The notes beneath the pieces are model-generated. The model made no database searches. It saw nothing but the letters and a program-made list of their open reading frames with translations, and was not told the DNA's origin. Positions 34,592 to 47,000 of a stretch of DNA of 64,000 nt are shown here, piece by piece. The position numbers were made by a program, and so were the translations under genes. Origin of the DNA: Tilletiaria anomala UBC 951 (taxonomy: Eukaryota; Basidiomycota; Exobasidiomycetes; Georgefischeriales; Tilletiariaceae); NCBI RefSeq assembly GCF_000711695.1, contig NW_013546992.1:1-64000 (forward strand). Direction: 5' to 3'. Each line of letters begins with the position of its first letter. Within the stretch, counting starts at the first letter, position 1.

Positions 34592-37087
34592 ATGTCCGGC
34601 TTCGACCTTGGCCAGTCGTATAGTACGTCCGTGCTGCCAGGCACCGGCGCATCCTCCAGCAATGGCGGCGGCGGCAATGGCACGTCGTACGAGACGCTTG
34701 CACAGATAGAGTCTAATCTGTACGACTTCCTCCAGCGCTTCCGGCTCGGTAACGACTTCATTTACCGCGACCGCCTACGCGCCAACCTGCTGGCCAAGCA
34801 GTACATGGTCGAGGTGCAGCTGGAGCATGTACAGCTATGGAACGCGACACTTGCACAGAACATGAGGGAGAAGCCGGGGGAGATATTACCCTTAGTGAGT
34901 CGTCGGCCATTCTCTTTGCAACCACCATGGCCTTCACTCACAATGATGGCCACTATTGTGCAGTTTGAGAGCGCCGTCAAGCGAATCGCGCGCCGCATCC
35001 TCTACCCGCTCTCCCCGGACGGCAACGACGCACAGCGCCCAGAGGCCCCCGACTGCCAAGTGACGCTGCGCTCGTCTGCGAACCTGATCTCGATGCGTGA
35101 CCTGCACGCTGACTCGATCTCGCATCTGGTGCGCGTGCCGGGAATCGTGATTGGCGCGTCGACGCTGACATCGCGCGTGACAAGCCTTCACATCATGTGC
35201 CGCGACTGCCGCAACTCCAAGATGGTCCCTGTCGCCTCAGGTTTTGGCGGATTCACGCTGCCGCGGCGTTGCGACGCACCCATCGTTGAGGGCGAGGACA
35301 AGACGTGCGGCCTGGACCCGTACGTCATCATCCACGACAAGTGCCGTTTTGTTGACACGCAGACCGTCAAGTTGCAGGAGGCGCCGGACATGGTCCCCGT
35401 CGGCGAGTTGCCGCGGCACATGATTCTCTCCGTCGACCGCGTGCTATGCGGGCGCGTCGTCCCCGGCTCGCGCATCGTCGCCACCGGCATTTACTCGACG
35501 TTCAGCAGCAGCAAGAACCAGGCCAAAGGCGGCGCAAGCGGCGGCAGTGGCGCTGTCGCGCTCCGCACGCCCTACCTCAAGGTCGTCGGGCTCGAGATCG
35601 ACGCAGAAGGCGCCGGCGGGCGCGGGCTGACGCGTATTTTCACCGCGGCTGAGGAGGAAGAGTTTGCACGCATGGCCCGCACGCCGAACCTCTTTGAGCG
35701 CTTTGCGGCCAGCATCGCGCCGTCCATCTACGGCAACGAGGAGATCAAAAAGGCCATCACGTGCCTCCTCTTCGGCGGCAGCAAGAAGATCCTTCCGGAT
35801 GGCATGCGTCTCCGCGGGGACATCAACGTGCTCCTCCTCGGCGACCCAGGTACCGCCAAGTCGCAGCTACTCAAGTTTGTCGAGAAATGCGCTCCAATTG
35901 CGGTGTACACGTCCGGTAAAGGCTCCAGTGCCGCTGGTCTCACTGCGTCCGTCCAGCGTGATTCGAGTTCGGTGAGTGCGGTTGAATGCGTGCATATGTG
36001 TGTGATCTGTCGCCCTTACATGCCATCTCATGACCTTGTGCATGTGCCCTCCGCAGCGCGAGTTCTACCTCGAAGGTGGCGCGATGGTTCTGGCTGACGG
36101 CGGCGTAGTGTGTATCGACGAGTTTGACAAGATGCGCGACGAGGACCGTGTGGCGATCCACGAAGCGATGGAGCAGCAGACCATTTCGATCGCCAAAGCG
36201 GGTATCACCACCATCCTTAACAGCCGCACGTCAGTCCTCGCCGCTGCCAACCCCGTCTTTGGGCGGTACGACGACATGCGCACGCCTGGCGAGAACATCG
36301 ACTTTCAGACGACCATCCTCAGCAGGTTCGACATGATCTTCATCGTCAAGGACGAGCACGACGAGAATCGCGACCGGACAATCGCTAAGCATGTCATGAG
36401 CATCCACATGAACCGCCAGGCCGAGCAGGAGGCAGGCGGTGCGACGGGCGAGTTTGACATGGAGACGATGAAGCGCTACATTGCGTTTGCCAAGGCGCGC
36501 TGCGCGCCGCGCCTGAGCGATGAGGCGGCCGAGAAGCTGAGCAGCCACTTTGTCGAGCTGCGCAAGCAGGTCGCGCAGATCGAGCAGGATAACGACGAGC
36601 GCTCCAGCATCCCCATCACTGTGCGCCAGCTGGAAGCGATCGTGCGCATGAGCGAGAGTGTCGCCAAGGCCAGCCTGAGCACGCAGGTTGGCGAGCAGCA
36701 CGTCGACGAAGCGATCCGCCTATTCAAGTTCAGCACTATGGACGCCGTACAGACCGGTTCGGGTGTTTCCGGTGAGCGTGCCGGCGGGATGAGTAGGGCC
36801 GACCTCAACGGCGAAATGCACAAGCTCGAGCGCGAGATCCGCAGGCGCTTGCCCATCGGCTGGAGCACCAGCTACGCCAAGCTGCGGCACGAATTCGTCG
36901 AGTCGCAAGGGCTTTCAGCGGTGAGTTGTCGTGCCTGGCTGGGCTGCAAAGGAGGCGCATCCCTGACTTCCTTCTTCTGCCTTTTCGCCCTCAGCATGCG
37001 CTGGAACGTACGCTGTTTGTGCTGGAGAAGCGCGAAGTCATCAAGTTCTCAAATCAACGTAAGGCAATTACGCGGACTGGGGTATGA
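34592..37087 (+). CDS. MCM5: DNA replication licensing factor MCM5
   Basis: Exons 34592-34894, 34964-35971, 36057-36920 and 36995-37087 give 755 residues, normal for MCM5. MCM5 is one of six subunits of the MCM2-7 helicase that is loaded at origins and unwinds DNA in S phase. Visible parts are an N-terminal OB-fold region with a Cys pair motif at about residues 180-215 (CRDCRNSK ... [15 protein letters not shown]), the Walker [14 protein letters not shown] near 396, Walker [15 protein letters not shown] near 454, and the arginine finger [10 protein letters not shown] near 525. The C-terminal helical part has [20 protein letters not shown]. The short Gly/Ser-rich N-terminus and the motif order match MCM5 better than the other paralogues. 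All introns (69, 85 and 74 nt) have GTGAGT donors and CAG acceptors. The MCB cluster upstream suggests G1/S expression. Confidence 0.95.
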
Positions 37088-37550
37088 CGAGCTTTTGTTC
37101 TCGCGATCACGCGTTGCCGCGATGGATGCCGTTCTTTGTATTTTAGGTCACCGTCTGTCATTGTTCAATATCACATGCATCTTCATACACAAGCTTCGTT
37201 GTTTGTTCAGCTTACTTCTTATAGTGTGCGTTCTGTGACTCCCCTCGCGAAGCCACACATTGACGAGCACTTCGGGTTGCAGCATCCTTGTGGGAGGGCT
37301 CTTTTGCGTATAGCAACGTCAACCACGACGCGCCGAATATACCTATCGTGATTCCTCTTCAATACGACGCCCAGATGTCAAGCTGGAGGCCTGGCTGACC
37401 TCGATCGATGTTTGAACACACGAAAGTTGTCTAATGGGCCAAACAACTGGACTGGTGAAATATGTTTAGGTGGCGCATTGCTACCTGGCTCCACAGAGGT
37501 AGCAGGACTTTCAGCTCGTAGATCCCATCTGATCCCGTTTGAAAAAATCG

Positions 37551-38319
37551 CTACCGACCTTTGCTTGCCCTCAGCATTCGATAGACAATCGACAATGGCC
37601 GCTCTAGAAAGTGCAGATCCGCCTCGGCTGCATCCTCGCGGCACTCATATGCCAAGTACCGCTGCGGGTCCAAGGCTTTGAGTGTCTCTTGCTCGTCTGG
37701 ATCTTCCTGCACCAAGCGGCTCGACGTCAGAATGGCTATACCACTCTACCTGTGGCATGCATACCCGGCGCAAAACCGCTGTTTCCGATTGATGGACCGG
37801 TGCTGCACGTCCGCACAACGCGCTACCCGAGCCCCAAGATTCGATCCGCTAATTTGCGTCGAGTCCCTAGAACAGATGGTTCACGGAACCCCATTTCTGC
37901 CCCGACGGTCGACAATACTCGTCACGAGTTCATCGTCTCCCTCGCCGCCAGGTCTAGACGTCCATAGAATCAAATCTTCGTCGTTGATGTACTGCTCCCA
38001 GTCTCCTTCTGACCATTCGTCGATTCTCGTTCGAGGAGCTCCGGCTCAAACCGCTTGCTCGTAGCATATTCTTTGTTGTTGACTTTCCCATTCGCAAAGA
38101 ACCAGTCTCCGCTCGACCCAAGAAGTGCCAGTCAACTTCGTCGTTTGAGAACCAGTCCCACCCCGCGTCGACGATAAATCTTTGGACGTACGTCAGGTCC
38201 GGGAGGCGATGCAAAAGTAGATGCACATCTTTGACCTTCATCAAGTAGAGAATGCGGTGAGTCTTGAGGGTAGAAATGGAAGTATTCGTGTCAGTATCTA
38301 CCAGCCCTCCTCTGTACAA
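37551..38319 (-). pseudogene. Decayed or misread gene, family unknown
   Basis: Minus-strand segments with natural protein sequence follow each other in shifting frames: MKVKDVHLLLHRLPDLTYVQ and DAGWDWFSNDEVDWHFLG (about 38115-38240), then DWFFANGKVNNKEYATSKRF (about 38040-38105), then EGDWEQYINDEDLILWTSRP (about 37950-38010), and finally ALDPQRYLAYECREDAAEAD (about 37600-37680), ending at a stop at 37551. No clean introns explain the frame changes. I do not recognise the family. Either a host gene decaying by small indels or a region with sequencing errors. Confidence 0.4.
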
Positions 38320-39291
38320 ATCTCATATTCCCTTTGCATCCACTAAATGATTCAGATCCTTATATCCTCCCCTGAGTCCCAAAGCTTAGACTCTCCACCG
38401 TAAGGGCTGGTTGAATGTAGCGTCAAGTAGTCACCATGGATTACAGCTGTAAATCAGTATTCAGATGAGAATCAGCTACCAAAGCCATGCCGAAAAAATG
38501 AGATCGTACGATTTCGTGCTACATCTAGGAAGGGAGCCCTCCATTGCGTCTGCTGAAAGACAATTTCATGCTTTGTTCTAGCAGGCCGCGGTCTGGACGT
38601 TGTGTACTTTTCTTGCCGCTGATGTGATCGCTTGTGAGGATGTCCCTGGCAGGACCATTGCCTCACCCGACCAGACCCGTCACTCTCCCCCGACCTTCCG
38701 CAGACCTGGCTGCCGGTGTCGTCAACAATTAGTGACATGAGAACTTTCCAACTTTGATGAAGCTGGTATTTCCGAGCGACACATACGTCGAGCATTAGCC
38801 AGCGTAGCATCGAGCTCATGCTGATTACATCAGCCGTGGAGACAAGAGAGCGCATAGGTGAGTAGGCTTGGATTGAAATCAACAAAAGGGAATCGACGTG
38901 CGGGATGAGCGCGCATTTTCAGTGTCAAAAGGAAAGAGTGTGTGGCTCGTGCGCGCCGCAAACTGATGCCATCCTATTGGCGAAGATGATCGACGCCCAC
39001 GCTCGCCTTTTGCCGCTTGGGCACTCGGCGATATATGAGTCCACATCCAGTGGGTCGAGGCATGTGCAGGCTTGTGGCTGTTAGAGCGGTCCCCTTCCCC
39101 CGCCCAGCGACGATTGAGCTCCCTGTTGCAGCCATACACGGACACCAATCAATGCCCCGCAAACCCAACTTCGCCTGGACCGCCTTTATAGAAAGCATTC
39201 ATCCTCCTCTGATAACGTGAGCCTTTCCTCCCCTATCTATCTTCGACAATTGCCATCCCTCCCAGCAGCACACGTACAATTACTGTCCACC
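38320..39291. other. Intergenic region, nothing recognised
   Basis: About 1 kb upstream of the START-like gene. The last 70 bases before its ATG are pyrimidine-rich (CCTCCCCTATCTATCTTCG near 39228), as is common in strongly transcribed fungal promoters. I see no gene or repeat. Confidence 0.4.
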
Positions 39292-40407
39292 ATGTCAATC
39301 CAAATCCCCGACACCCCCATCCAGGCCGAGGGCTTCTACTCGATACCCCCCGAGTACGAGGCGGCGCTCAAGGAAGCGCAGACCCTGCTCGCCGCCCAAC
39401 TCGACCCCGCCGCTGAGGCTGACTGGACCGACGCCGGCGTCAACGCGGATGTGCAGCTTCACAGGAAAGACAACCCGGACGATGCACACGACATCCCCTG
39501 GGTCAAAGGCGTCACCACGGTCGAGGGCGCCACGCCTGAAGAGGTGCTGGCAACCATTCAGCTGCCCAACATGCGGAAAAAGTGGGACCCGCGCTTCGAG
39601 CTTGGCAAACGTGAGCAACTCTGAGAGAGAAGGAAAGAGAGAAAGGGGGAGTGGGGGCAAAGCCCCATCACATGACTGAATCCAAGAATCCATTTCTGCG
39701 CCACAGCAATCCAACGCTACGGCCCGCAGAGCTATCTGTTCTACTCTGTCATGAAGTCGCCTTCCTACTTTATCTGGGCGCGCGACATTGGTGGCGTGCA
39801 GCGCAACGTGTACGGCTCGCCTTCTGCAGGCGACATTACCATCTTGCAAAAGTCCGTCGACAATCAGGAGCTTCTGCCGGACGCCGGCTCATACGCAAAG
39901 AGCCGGACGCGCGCGACGGTTGAGCTGTCCGCGTGGGTGCTGCGCGCCAAGGGCGCCGACACAGAGGTAACGTACATTGTCAAGATCCACCTCAACGGCT
40001 TGATCCCCACAAGTGTCGTCTCGCTCATTTCGACCGAGACGCCGATGTGCGTCGGCCGCGTGCGCGACACCTTTTACACGACTGGCTTTGCACCCTACGA
40101 TGTGCATAATACTATCGGCAGCGAGAGGAAGACTATAAACGCGACGGCTGAGTTCGAGGACGGCGACGGTTCGGTGGTCACCGGCGGCGAGCGCGTGTGG
40201 ACTGGCTTCTACTTAAGCAAGGGAGAGGACGCGTTCACGATCCGATACGACAAGAAGCGCATGTACCCTGACGGCGTCCAGGTCGTCGTGCAAGGCGACG
40301 CCAAGGCGGACGTTAGCGCGCAGGTCGACGGTGACGAGCTCGTCAAGGTCGACGTCAAGCCCGGCAGCGAGGGCAAGACTTTCCAGGTGGTAATCACCCC
40401 CAAATAG
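39292..40407 (+). CDS. START-like lipid-binding domain protein
   Basis: Exons 39292-39610 and 39707-40407 give 339 residues. The intron (96 nt) has a GTGAGC donor and CACAG acceptor. The N-terminal 220 residues fit a StAR-related (START) fold: an acidic, Trp-containing start (LDPAAEADWTDAGVNADVQL), then IPWVKGVTTVEGATPEEVLA, NMRKKWDPRFELG, YLFYSVMKSPSYFIWARDIG, and a late TSVVSLISTETPMCVGRV. START domains bind a single lipid, sterol or phospholipid, in a closed pocket and act in transfer or sensing. The C-terminal part is a beta-rich stretch (VTGGERVWTGFYLSKGEDAF) without a membrane segment or signal peptide, so the protein is probably cytosolic. The ligand cannot be deduced. The start at 39292 follows a pyrimidine-rich leader and is the first in-frame ATG. 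Confidence 0.7.
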
Positions 40408-40719
40408 GAGAGAAGAGGGATAGCAAAGAAATCATGAAAAGTATAGAACGCCACATGTGGCGATACCGGCGGCTTTGGCAGTGTGTGCGCTCTTGTATCT
40501 TGAATGTTTCCGTATCTATGAGATGTAATGACACACTTGCAAATACTTTGTTTCCATTCTGAAAACTAGAGAGCACGCGTTACCCAGTCAACACTGATAC
40601 AAGACCCAGGCCCGTCAAAGATGTAGTGACAGCGGAACGTGCGGGAAAGTGGAAGGACTTGCAGAAGCCGAATTTTCTATGGTATATATTTACAAACGTC
40701 TTGCTAGACACCAAGCAAT

Positions 40720-40825
40720 GGTCTGTTAGCTCAGCTGGTCAGAGCGTGGTACTAATACAATCACGATGCTTGCATCGGATGTTGCCGTAATGCCAAGGTC
40801 ACGAGTTCAATCCTCGTATGGACCA
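40720..40825 (+). tRNA. tRNA-Ile(AAU) with 32-nt intron
   Basis: A complete cloverleaf can be drawn. The acceptor stem pairs GGTCTGT (40720-40726) with ATGGACC (40818-40824), with two G-U pairs, followed by discriminator A. The D arm has GCTC...GAGC. The anticodon stem pairs TGGTA (40747-40751) with TGCCA (40791-40795), with anticodon AAT at 40754-40756. The T arm is ACGAG-TTCAATC-CTCGT. A 32-nt intron (40758-40789) sits at the canonical site one base after the anticodon. AAU, with its A modified to inosine, reads the common Ile codons. Confidence 0.92.
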
Positions 40826-40839
40826 ATACCTTTGGATTC

Positions 40840-40847
40840 TTTTTTTT
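40840..40847 (+). terminator. Pol III terminator of tRNA-Ile
   Basis: Eight consecutive T residues begin 14 bases after the mature 3' end of the tRNA. A T run like this is the normal RNA polymerase III stop signal. Confidence 0.8.
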
Positions 40848-41259
40848 GTTTTGTTATTAAATCTGCAGCCCCACGATGAATTGCGACGATTTATTTTTAC
40901 ACGAATAGTTTCGGCGCGAGATCGCCATGTTGCGCGCTAAGTTGTCTTCCTCTACTGCTGTTGCCCACGGAAGCAGCATTGCGTCAGCTGACAGTGCGTT
41001 TTGATTGCAAATGCTTTTCGGGAGTCTTCATCACCTTGCAAGATTCGTGTCCGCTAAGTCTGCTTGAACAGCTGTTGGCTGCTGCGATGATATTTTTTTA
41101 CAACTACTACAACATGCTGAGTGAGTGACGGAGGAACTGCGATGCTCGCTTCGCCATGCCCCTCGAACACGTCCACCGGACCACATACTGCATTTGGAAG
41201 GCAAGCTCAGTGATGAAGCAGGCAACGATGAAGCAATGCATTCTATCAATACCATATCC
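40848..41259. other. Intergenic region after tRNA
   Basis: About 410 bases between the tRNA and the stop codon of the TCP11-like gene, which converges from the right. Probably 3' flank of that gene; nothing else was recognised. Confidence 0.4.
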
Positions 41260-44023
41260 TCACGCTGAACCGAACAGGTGTGCGTCACGCCTGGCGAGGA
41301 ACGCGTAGAGCACGCCGTAAACCTCCAGGTGCAACAGCGCAAAGCGGGCGAGGCTGGCGGCGAAATGCTCCACCTGCGGTGCCAGCGCGGTGAGCGCGGC
41401 GCGGGCCAGCCCGGCATGCCAGTCTGCTGGTAGCTGCAGCAGCTGCAAGGGTGTCACTGTGTCAAGGTAGAGGTGTCGAGCGATGCACGTGTCTGCGTGG
41501 GCATGGTCCTCGACCTTGTCGCGTTTGCAGAGCGCAGAAACCGAGAAATTGTTGCTGCATGCCTTGGGTTCCCCCGTGAAGCCCGGAGCAGTGGTGATGG
41601 GACTTGCATTAAAATCCAGCCCGCTTGCTTGCGTAAAGTGCTGCGCGACGTACATGGACACGGGGGCATCGAGTGCAGCGACGACGCAGTCCTGTACTTT
41701 TTGCACACACATGCGCAGCAGATGCGATGTGTTGCCCACGTTGTGATGGACCCAGGAGCGGATCAAAGACTCCATGGCCGCAGAAAGCTCGACAGGGGCC
41801 TTCGGCAGACCTCCTTCGACGACTTCTTTCCGCAGAAGCACGGCCTCCCTGCTCATGGTGAGCGCCAGGCCCTGCACCTCGTGGCGCCACGTCGCGTCCG
41901 CCATTTTGGGCAGTGGCGCACGGCCCGAGTGGCAGTCCGTGGCGTGCTGCCGATTCGCGCGCTGCAGCGTCTCCAGGCAGAGGAGCTTGAGTTGATTTTG
42001 GCGCGAATGTATGCGTGCTGACAGCTCACGCTCGTCGATGCGAGAGGCGGTTCCGTTGCACAGATCGCCCGTGGATGCCAGGTGACGAAAGAGTAGTAGC
42101 AAGACGTGGACGATGGCAATGTCTGTCAGCTCCTCGCAGAATCCCAGCAGGCGCACTTGATCGTGCAGAAAGACTTCTGGCAGCACTCGTCGCGAAGCGT
42201 GCACATGCAGCAGGGTCGGTGCGCCGGTCGGTCTGATAGCGCCGTCTTGCAAAGATTGGACGATGAGCTCCACTAAGCCGGCAATGAATGTGCGCGTCAA
42301 TGTGTGCTGCAGTGCAAGGGGTGCGGAAGCACACGAGCCTTCCACTTTGGCAAGCGATCTACTGTGCCAGGAAATAGTGCGCGTAATCGGGAAACGGCCG
42401 GAAATGATCTGGTCGGTAAAGTAGACGCGCTCACGCGCAGCCGCTACCTCTCGCAAGAATGGTGCATTGCGCGAGACGTAAACATTTGTCGTGTCCTGAA
42501 GCGTGCAATTTTTGATCAGCAGTCCTTTCGCCGTGGGAAGTGAATGCAGCAGCGCTCACCAGCCGCATCAGCTCGAGTAACTCAAAGAGGACACGAAGAC
42601 CTTCGACAATGTCGTGCTCCCAAATGCCGTCTTCGAGTACATCGACAATGTCCTCCTCGCGCTCAGGCACGCAATGCAGCTGCAGTACGCGCAAAACGCT
42701 CTCAAAACGCCGTGAGATGGCCGCCGAGCCCAGTGTGCTCGTCATATCGTCGTCTTCGCTGGAGAAGACGCTCAAATCTAGATCGAACATGTCTGTGATT
42801 GCATGCGCATGCGGATCGGCGTACGTGCCGGCATGAGATGAAAGGATATCGAGGGGAGATGTGCGACCAGTCTGCATGGCGCTTGGAAAGGATTTGCCCA
42901 CGCTTGAGCCTGCGCGGCTGCGACTTATCGGTCGCAGTAAGTCGCTCGTCTGGTGATGGAGAATCGCTTGGACGCAGAGCTCGCGCAGCTGCGCAAGCAG
43001 CAACGGCAAGCGCGGCGGTGGCTGTGAAGTGCCAGATTGCTTTGCACTGGGCGCCGCCGGGCAAGTGCACGGCAACAGGACGCCGTCCTGATACACTGAG
43101 CAAACACAGCCAAGCTCGATCTCCCGTCTTACCGCCGCCCAGTAGCGCTCTGATGCCGTTTCCCACGCTTGTCCGCGTTCACCGTGCGGCGTGAGGTTGA
43201 ATGCGAGATTGTGGTCAAAGATGATGTGGTGCCGTGTCTGTGGCAGCTGCAGGGCCATCTTGAGGTCCAGACCCTCGACAGACTTGGTCGAAACCGGCGG
43301 CAGTTGAATCGGATACACGTACTGGCCTCGCCCTCGAGCCTGTTCTCGTACGCCTGGTGCTCTCCCTTTTCCCTTTTGAAGCCTTCGCTGCTGCTCGTGA
43401 TAGTGAAGCGTACGCTTCATTCCGGCTGTCACTGGCGCGCTGTACGATGTAGCTAACTTGACGCCATGCATCATCTCAGAGCGCACGCCATTGGCCGCAA
43501 TTGTAGTCGCACCCTTCGGGGTAGAATCAAGCGCAGGCGAATGGCGGCTTGAATGCGAAAGCCGAGGCGGCAAGCTTACAGAGCGAGGCATCCGTGCGGC
43601 TGCAGCTCTGCTGTACTCTGCATACAGTACGCCATTATCATTGCCACTGCGCCCGTGAGAAAGCCTCGGCGTAGGCGATGACTCTTGACAGCACCCTTCG
43701 ATCGAGACTGTCACAGATGTATGAGTCACCAGTTTGTGAGCGGCAACCAGCGAGGTAGCCGCGGGAGAAGGGGGTGTCGATGCCGAGCAGCCTTGCATGT
43801 CTTGAAGACGCACATCAAATTCGGAGGTAGTCAGCGACGCCGATGGTGACCGTGACCGTGATCGTGACTGTGTGATTCTTTTCCTCAAACTTGCTTCTGC
43901 GTCCGTCCGACTTGGGCTGTCGATTAGTGAAAACTGCCGCTTGCGCGTGATAGCCGCCGTTGGAGGTGACGTGGCCGTCGAAGCCTCTTCTTGATCATGG
44001 TGAGTGCTAGATTGAGACTCCAT
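41260..44023 (-). CDS. SOK1: TCP11/SOK1 family protein
   Basis: Minus-strand exons 44023-42560 and 42495-41260 give 899 residues. The single intron is 64 nt with a GTGAGC donor and TTCAG acceptor and keeps the frame. The first 230 residues are Ser/Arg-rich and disordered (RSRSRSPSASLTTSEFD). From about residue 235 the TCP11 domain begins with IQLPPVSTKSVEGLDLKMAL and RHHIIFDHNLAFNLTPHG, the family signature, and continues to the C-terminus as helices (ILEDGIWEHDIVEGLRVLFE-like segment, AAMESLIRSWVHHNVGNTSH). Yeast SOK1 was found as a high-copy suppressor of protein kinase A loss, and mammalian TCP11 links to cAMP signalling in sperm; biochemical function is still unclear. A Ser/Pro-rich insert splits the domain at about residues 330-400. 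The symbol is by family and not proven orthology. Confidence 0.85.
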
Positions 44024-47000
44024 CGTAGCGATTGCCTAACGTCCACCTTGCAGTGCAGGTCGACGGTGTGGAGTGACGGGTTTGAGGTTTCAAAAGTTTG
44101 CCAAGTAATTGCGTAGGCAAGATATTTCCATCAGGCAGCAACCGTACAGTTCGCTTTAATCCTCAGCGAATATGGCCTGGTTAGACCTTACCGGTTAACT
44201 CCCAGACAGATCAATTTGCTAAGGGCGTGTATGGTTTTTGGCAGAGTTGATCACCACGAAGCTGGATTATGGATGCGCAAGCTAGTATGGATGGCCGGTT
44301 CACGCAGAAGGGAAGTAGGAGGAAGAGCCACCCATAAGTAGTCATCGGCCATCTGTCATCAGGCCACCTTGCTCTTGATACACTCGAACCACATGGAGCT
44401 CCACCGCTGTTACTCCTCTCGCCGAGTCCAGATTCTTCTAGTGAATCTACTGCCAAGATGAGTCCCACAGCGCTGGGTAAGAGTGGTCATTCGCTATGCC
44501 AGGGAGGCCCAAGAAATGAGAGGAGGCCATGCCGCGCCATCCCTCGCCACGGCGGTCATGGCAGTGACGGTCACAGCCTGACATGGTTCAGCGTGTGTTG
44601 TGCGTCATGCAGTGAATGCAGGGTTGCACGTAGACGCCTCTGCCAGCCCAGGCACGGCGCAGGCCCACGCCCGCCGGACTGTACAGCTTTGACTTGTGGA
44701 GATGTCTCCAGACGCTGTTGCACACCTTCTGTAGGTACATATGCATGCAGCGATGTGGTACGTACAAGTATGTAGCTATGTACCACAATAGAACCATCCC
44801 CGGCGGCACCAATGTGTTCGCATGGCATCGTCAATCTATTGGATCTACATGTACACTCTATCCCTGTAGCGTTTGGTCTAGCAGCGACGCATTCACACAT
44901 GCACAAATGACACGCATATGTACATCGCACAGGCTTTGACCCCCACACGCATCGTGTCCATAGCGCTACATAGCGCCATCTCTTGGGTGGATGGGAGTCG
45001 TGTACATGTAGGTACGGTGATTCTGCGAGCATAATTGCATACAGTACTCATCCTAACGTACTCTAGCACTCCGAGCATGTATGTACACGCGTCCCCATTT
45101 TCCCTAGTTCAAGGATTCCAGCCGGATTTGTACAGAACGAAGAATGGAGAAAACGCACTCTAATAGATCGTTCACATTGTCGAATTTACCGTGTATGGAT
45201 AGGGGAAGTGGGGCATTTTGTGGTTGGGTTTGTTTTTAAGAAATCAGTGGAGATTGGAGAGGCGACCGCTACATATCAAAGGAGGTTTCGGATGAGAACA
45301 TGAATGAGATCAGGGGCTGTTTCGGCTTGTCTTAAGGGAAATCTCGAGATGAGGCGGAGAGGGCTCTCTGCGATCGCAAAGCATTACGCTATCGAACAAA
45401 GACCACCGCAACTTGCGCGAAGGATTCTCGTGAAGTGTCCAATATTTCTCCTATTCTGGAGCTTGCAACAAGGTCTGAAATCCGAAATCTGAAACCTGAA
45501 CCTCTGAAATATCGAACTAACAACTCTTGAGCGGATCCACAGTGCCACTTCTGTTGGATAAAATGTCCGTAACGGAGCGGGCAAGTTGAAGTGGCTCAAT
45601 AGAACAAAATTCTCCGAGCCGAGCGAGAGCAGGCGGAACTCTAGTGCGGGTCGGACATCTCTCTCGGTCTTCCGACAGCCGACATCCAATGGGCAACTCC
45701 AGCCGTCTGCCAGTACCTTGCCATGCGCGATCACGGCATCGTAGCAACTTCATTTTAACCATTGATTGCATTTTAAAGTTCGGTGAACACTTCAGCGAAC
45801 ACCATGTGGCCCTGGGCCTTCGTTATGTGTGCAAACTCCAAACGGTGACACCCTTTTGTGTCTTCCTGGCGCGCCTTCCAATATGCGGGCCTTCTTCCTT
45901 CGGCCCATTGCGGCATTACTACTGAATCATGGATCCCTCTTTTGACTTTTTCAATGTTGCAGCTGTCGATATGGCGGCTGATTCGTCCTTTAATACCGCA
46001 CGAGATGGTCGACTGACTGCTGGCACTCTACGCTAACTGCATAGCACCTGTTGGTGCAATGTTGGTGGCTCAGCACCTGAGGTTGGGCTTTATATTCTTC
46101 GTTTCTGTTCACCCTTTGTATCATACATTGCATCCGATCATACCCTTTGGCCTTCCCCGCTTTTCTTCCGTCTGTTCGCCCCTCTAACCTGTGATCGACT
46201 GGTCCGCTGACCGGCCACATTCACATTCCCGAGTTCCTCACATTCGCCAAGCGTGTCAGAATACATTCCGCTAAGGCGCAAGCGGCAATCAAAGGAAGAA
46301 ATAAGATGCTCTGCAACAGTACTGCAACTCGCGACGCGACCTTTGCGCTGCAACAAGCTTTTCAGGGCTCCCACGACCCATAGGCCACGGAAAATGGGCA
46401 GAAGGGGCTCCAGGGTTGTACAAGCAGCTGCCTTGACCAAGGGCAAAGGAGGTATCGGCCGTAACACACATGCGGCCAAGGTGTAGAATCCCAGTCACCA
46501 GAAAGTGTAAGCGTGTATGGAGCAGCTAACCTGACAATAAAGAGTGCAGACCTGCCGCCTGCAGGCTATTTATTTCAAGGACCGGTCAAAAGCGAGAGCC
46601 CGCCAGCGCAGGTCTCCGAAGACTTGAGCAGGCCAACAGCCGTCAAAAAGATTGGTCAAATTCAAAAGCGCATTCTCAGTGTTCGTCGTCTACCGCCTCC
46701 GCATATATCAGTCAATACTCCATATGCATGCAAACCCATCTGCTCTCGGCATATCGTTGGTACTTCGGCCTGCTTGGCATGTGCGCGATTGTGAAGGGAT
46801 TCCCGCGCGAATTGCCAATGGCAGATGGCCACATTGTCTCGCTAACACGCGCGGTTGCTCAGATCCGTGCCAGGTTGTGGCGTTCTCTCAGCATGCAATG
46901 GGCGCAAGATCGCTTGTGTGAAATGAGTTTAGCCGTGTTGCGCGAGGTTTCCCCCCTTTTTTATGCTTTTCCCCCGTAGGAGTCGCACTGGGTGATACAG

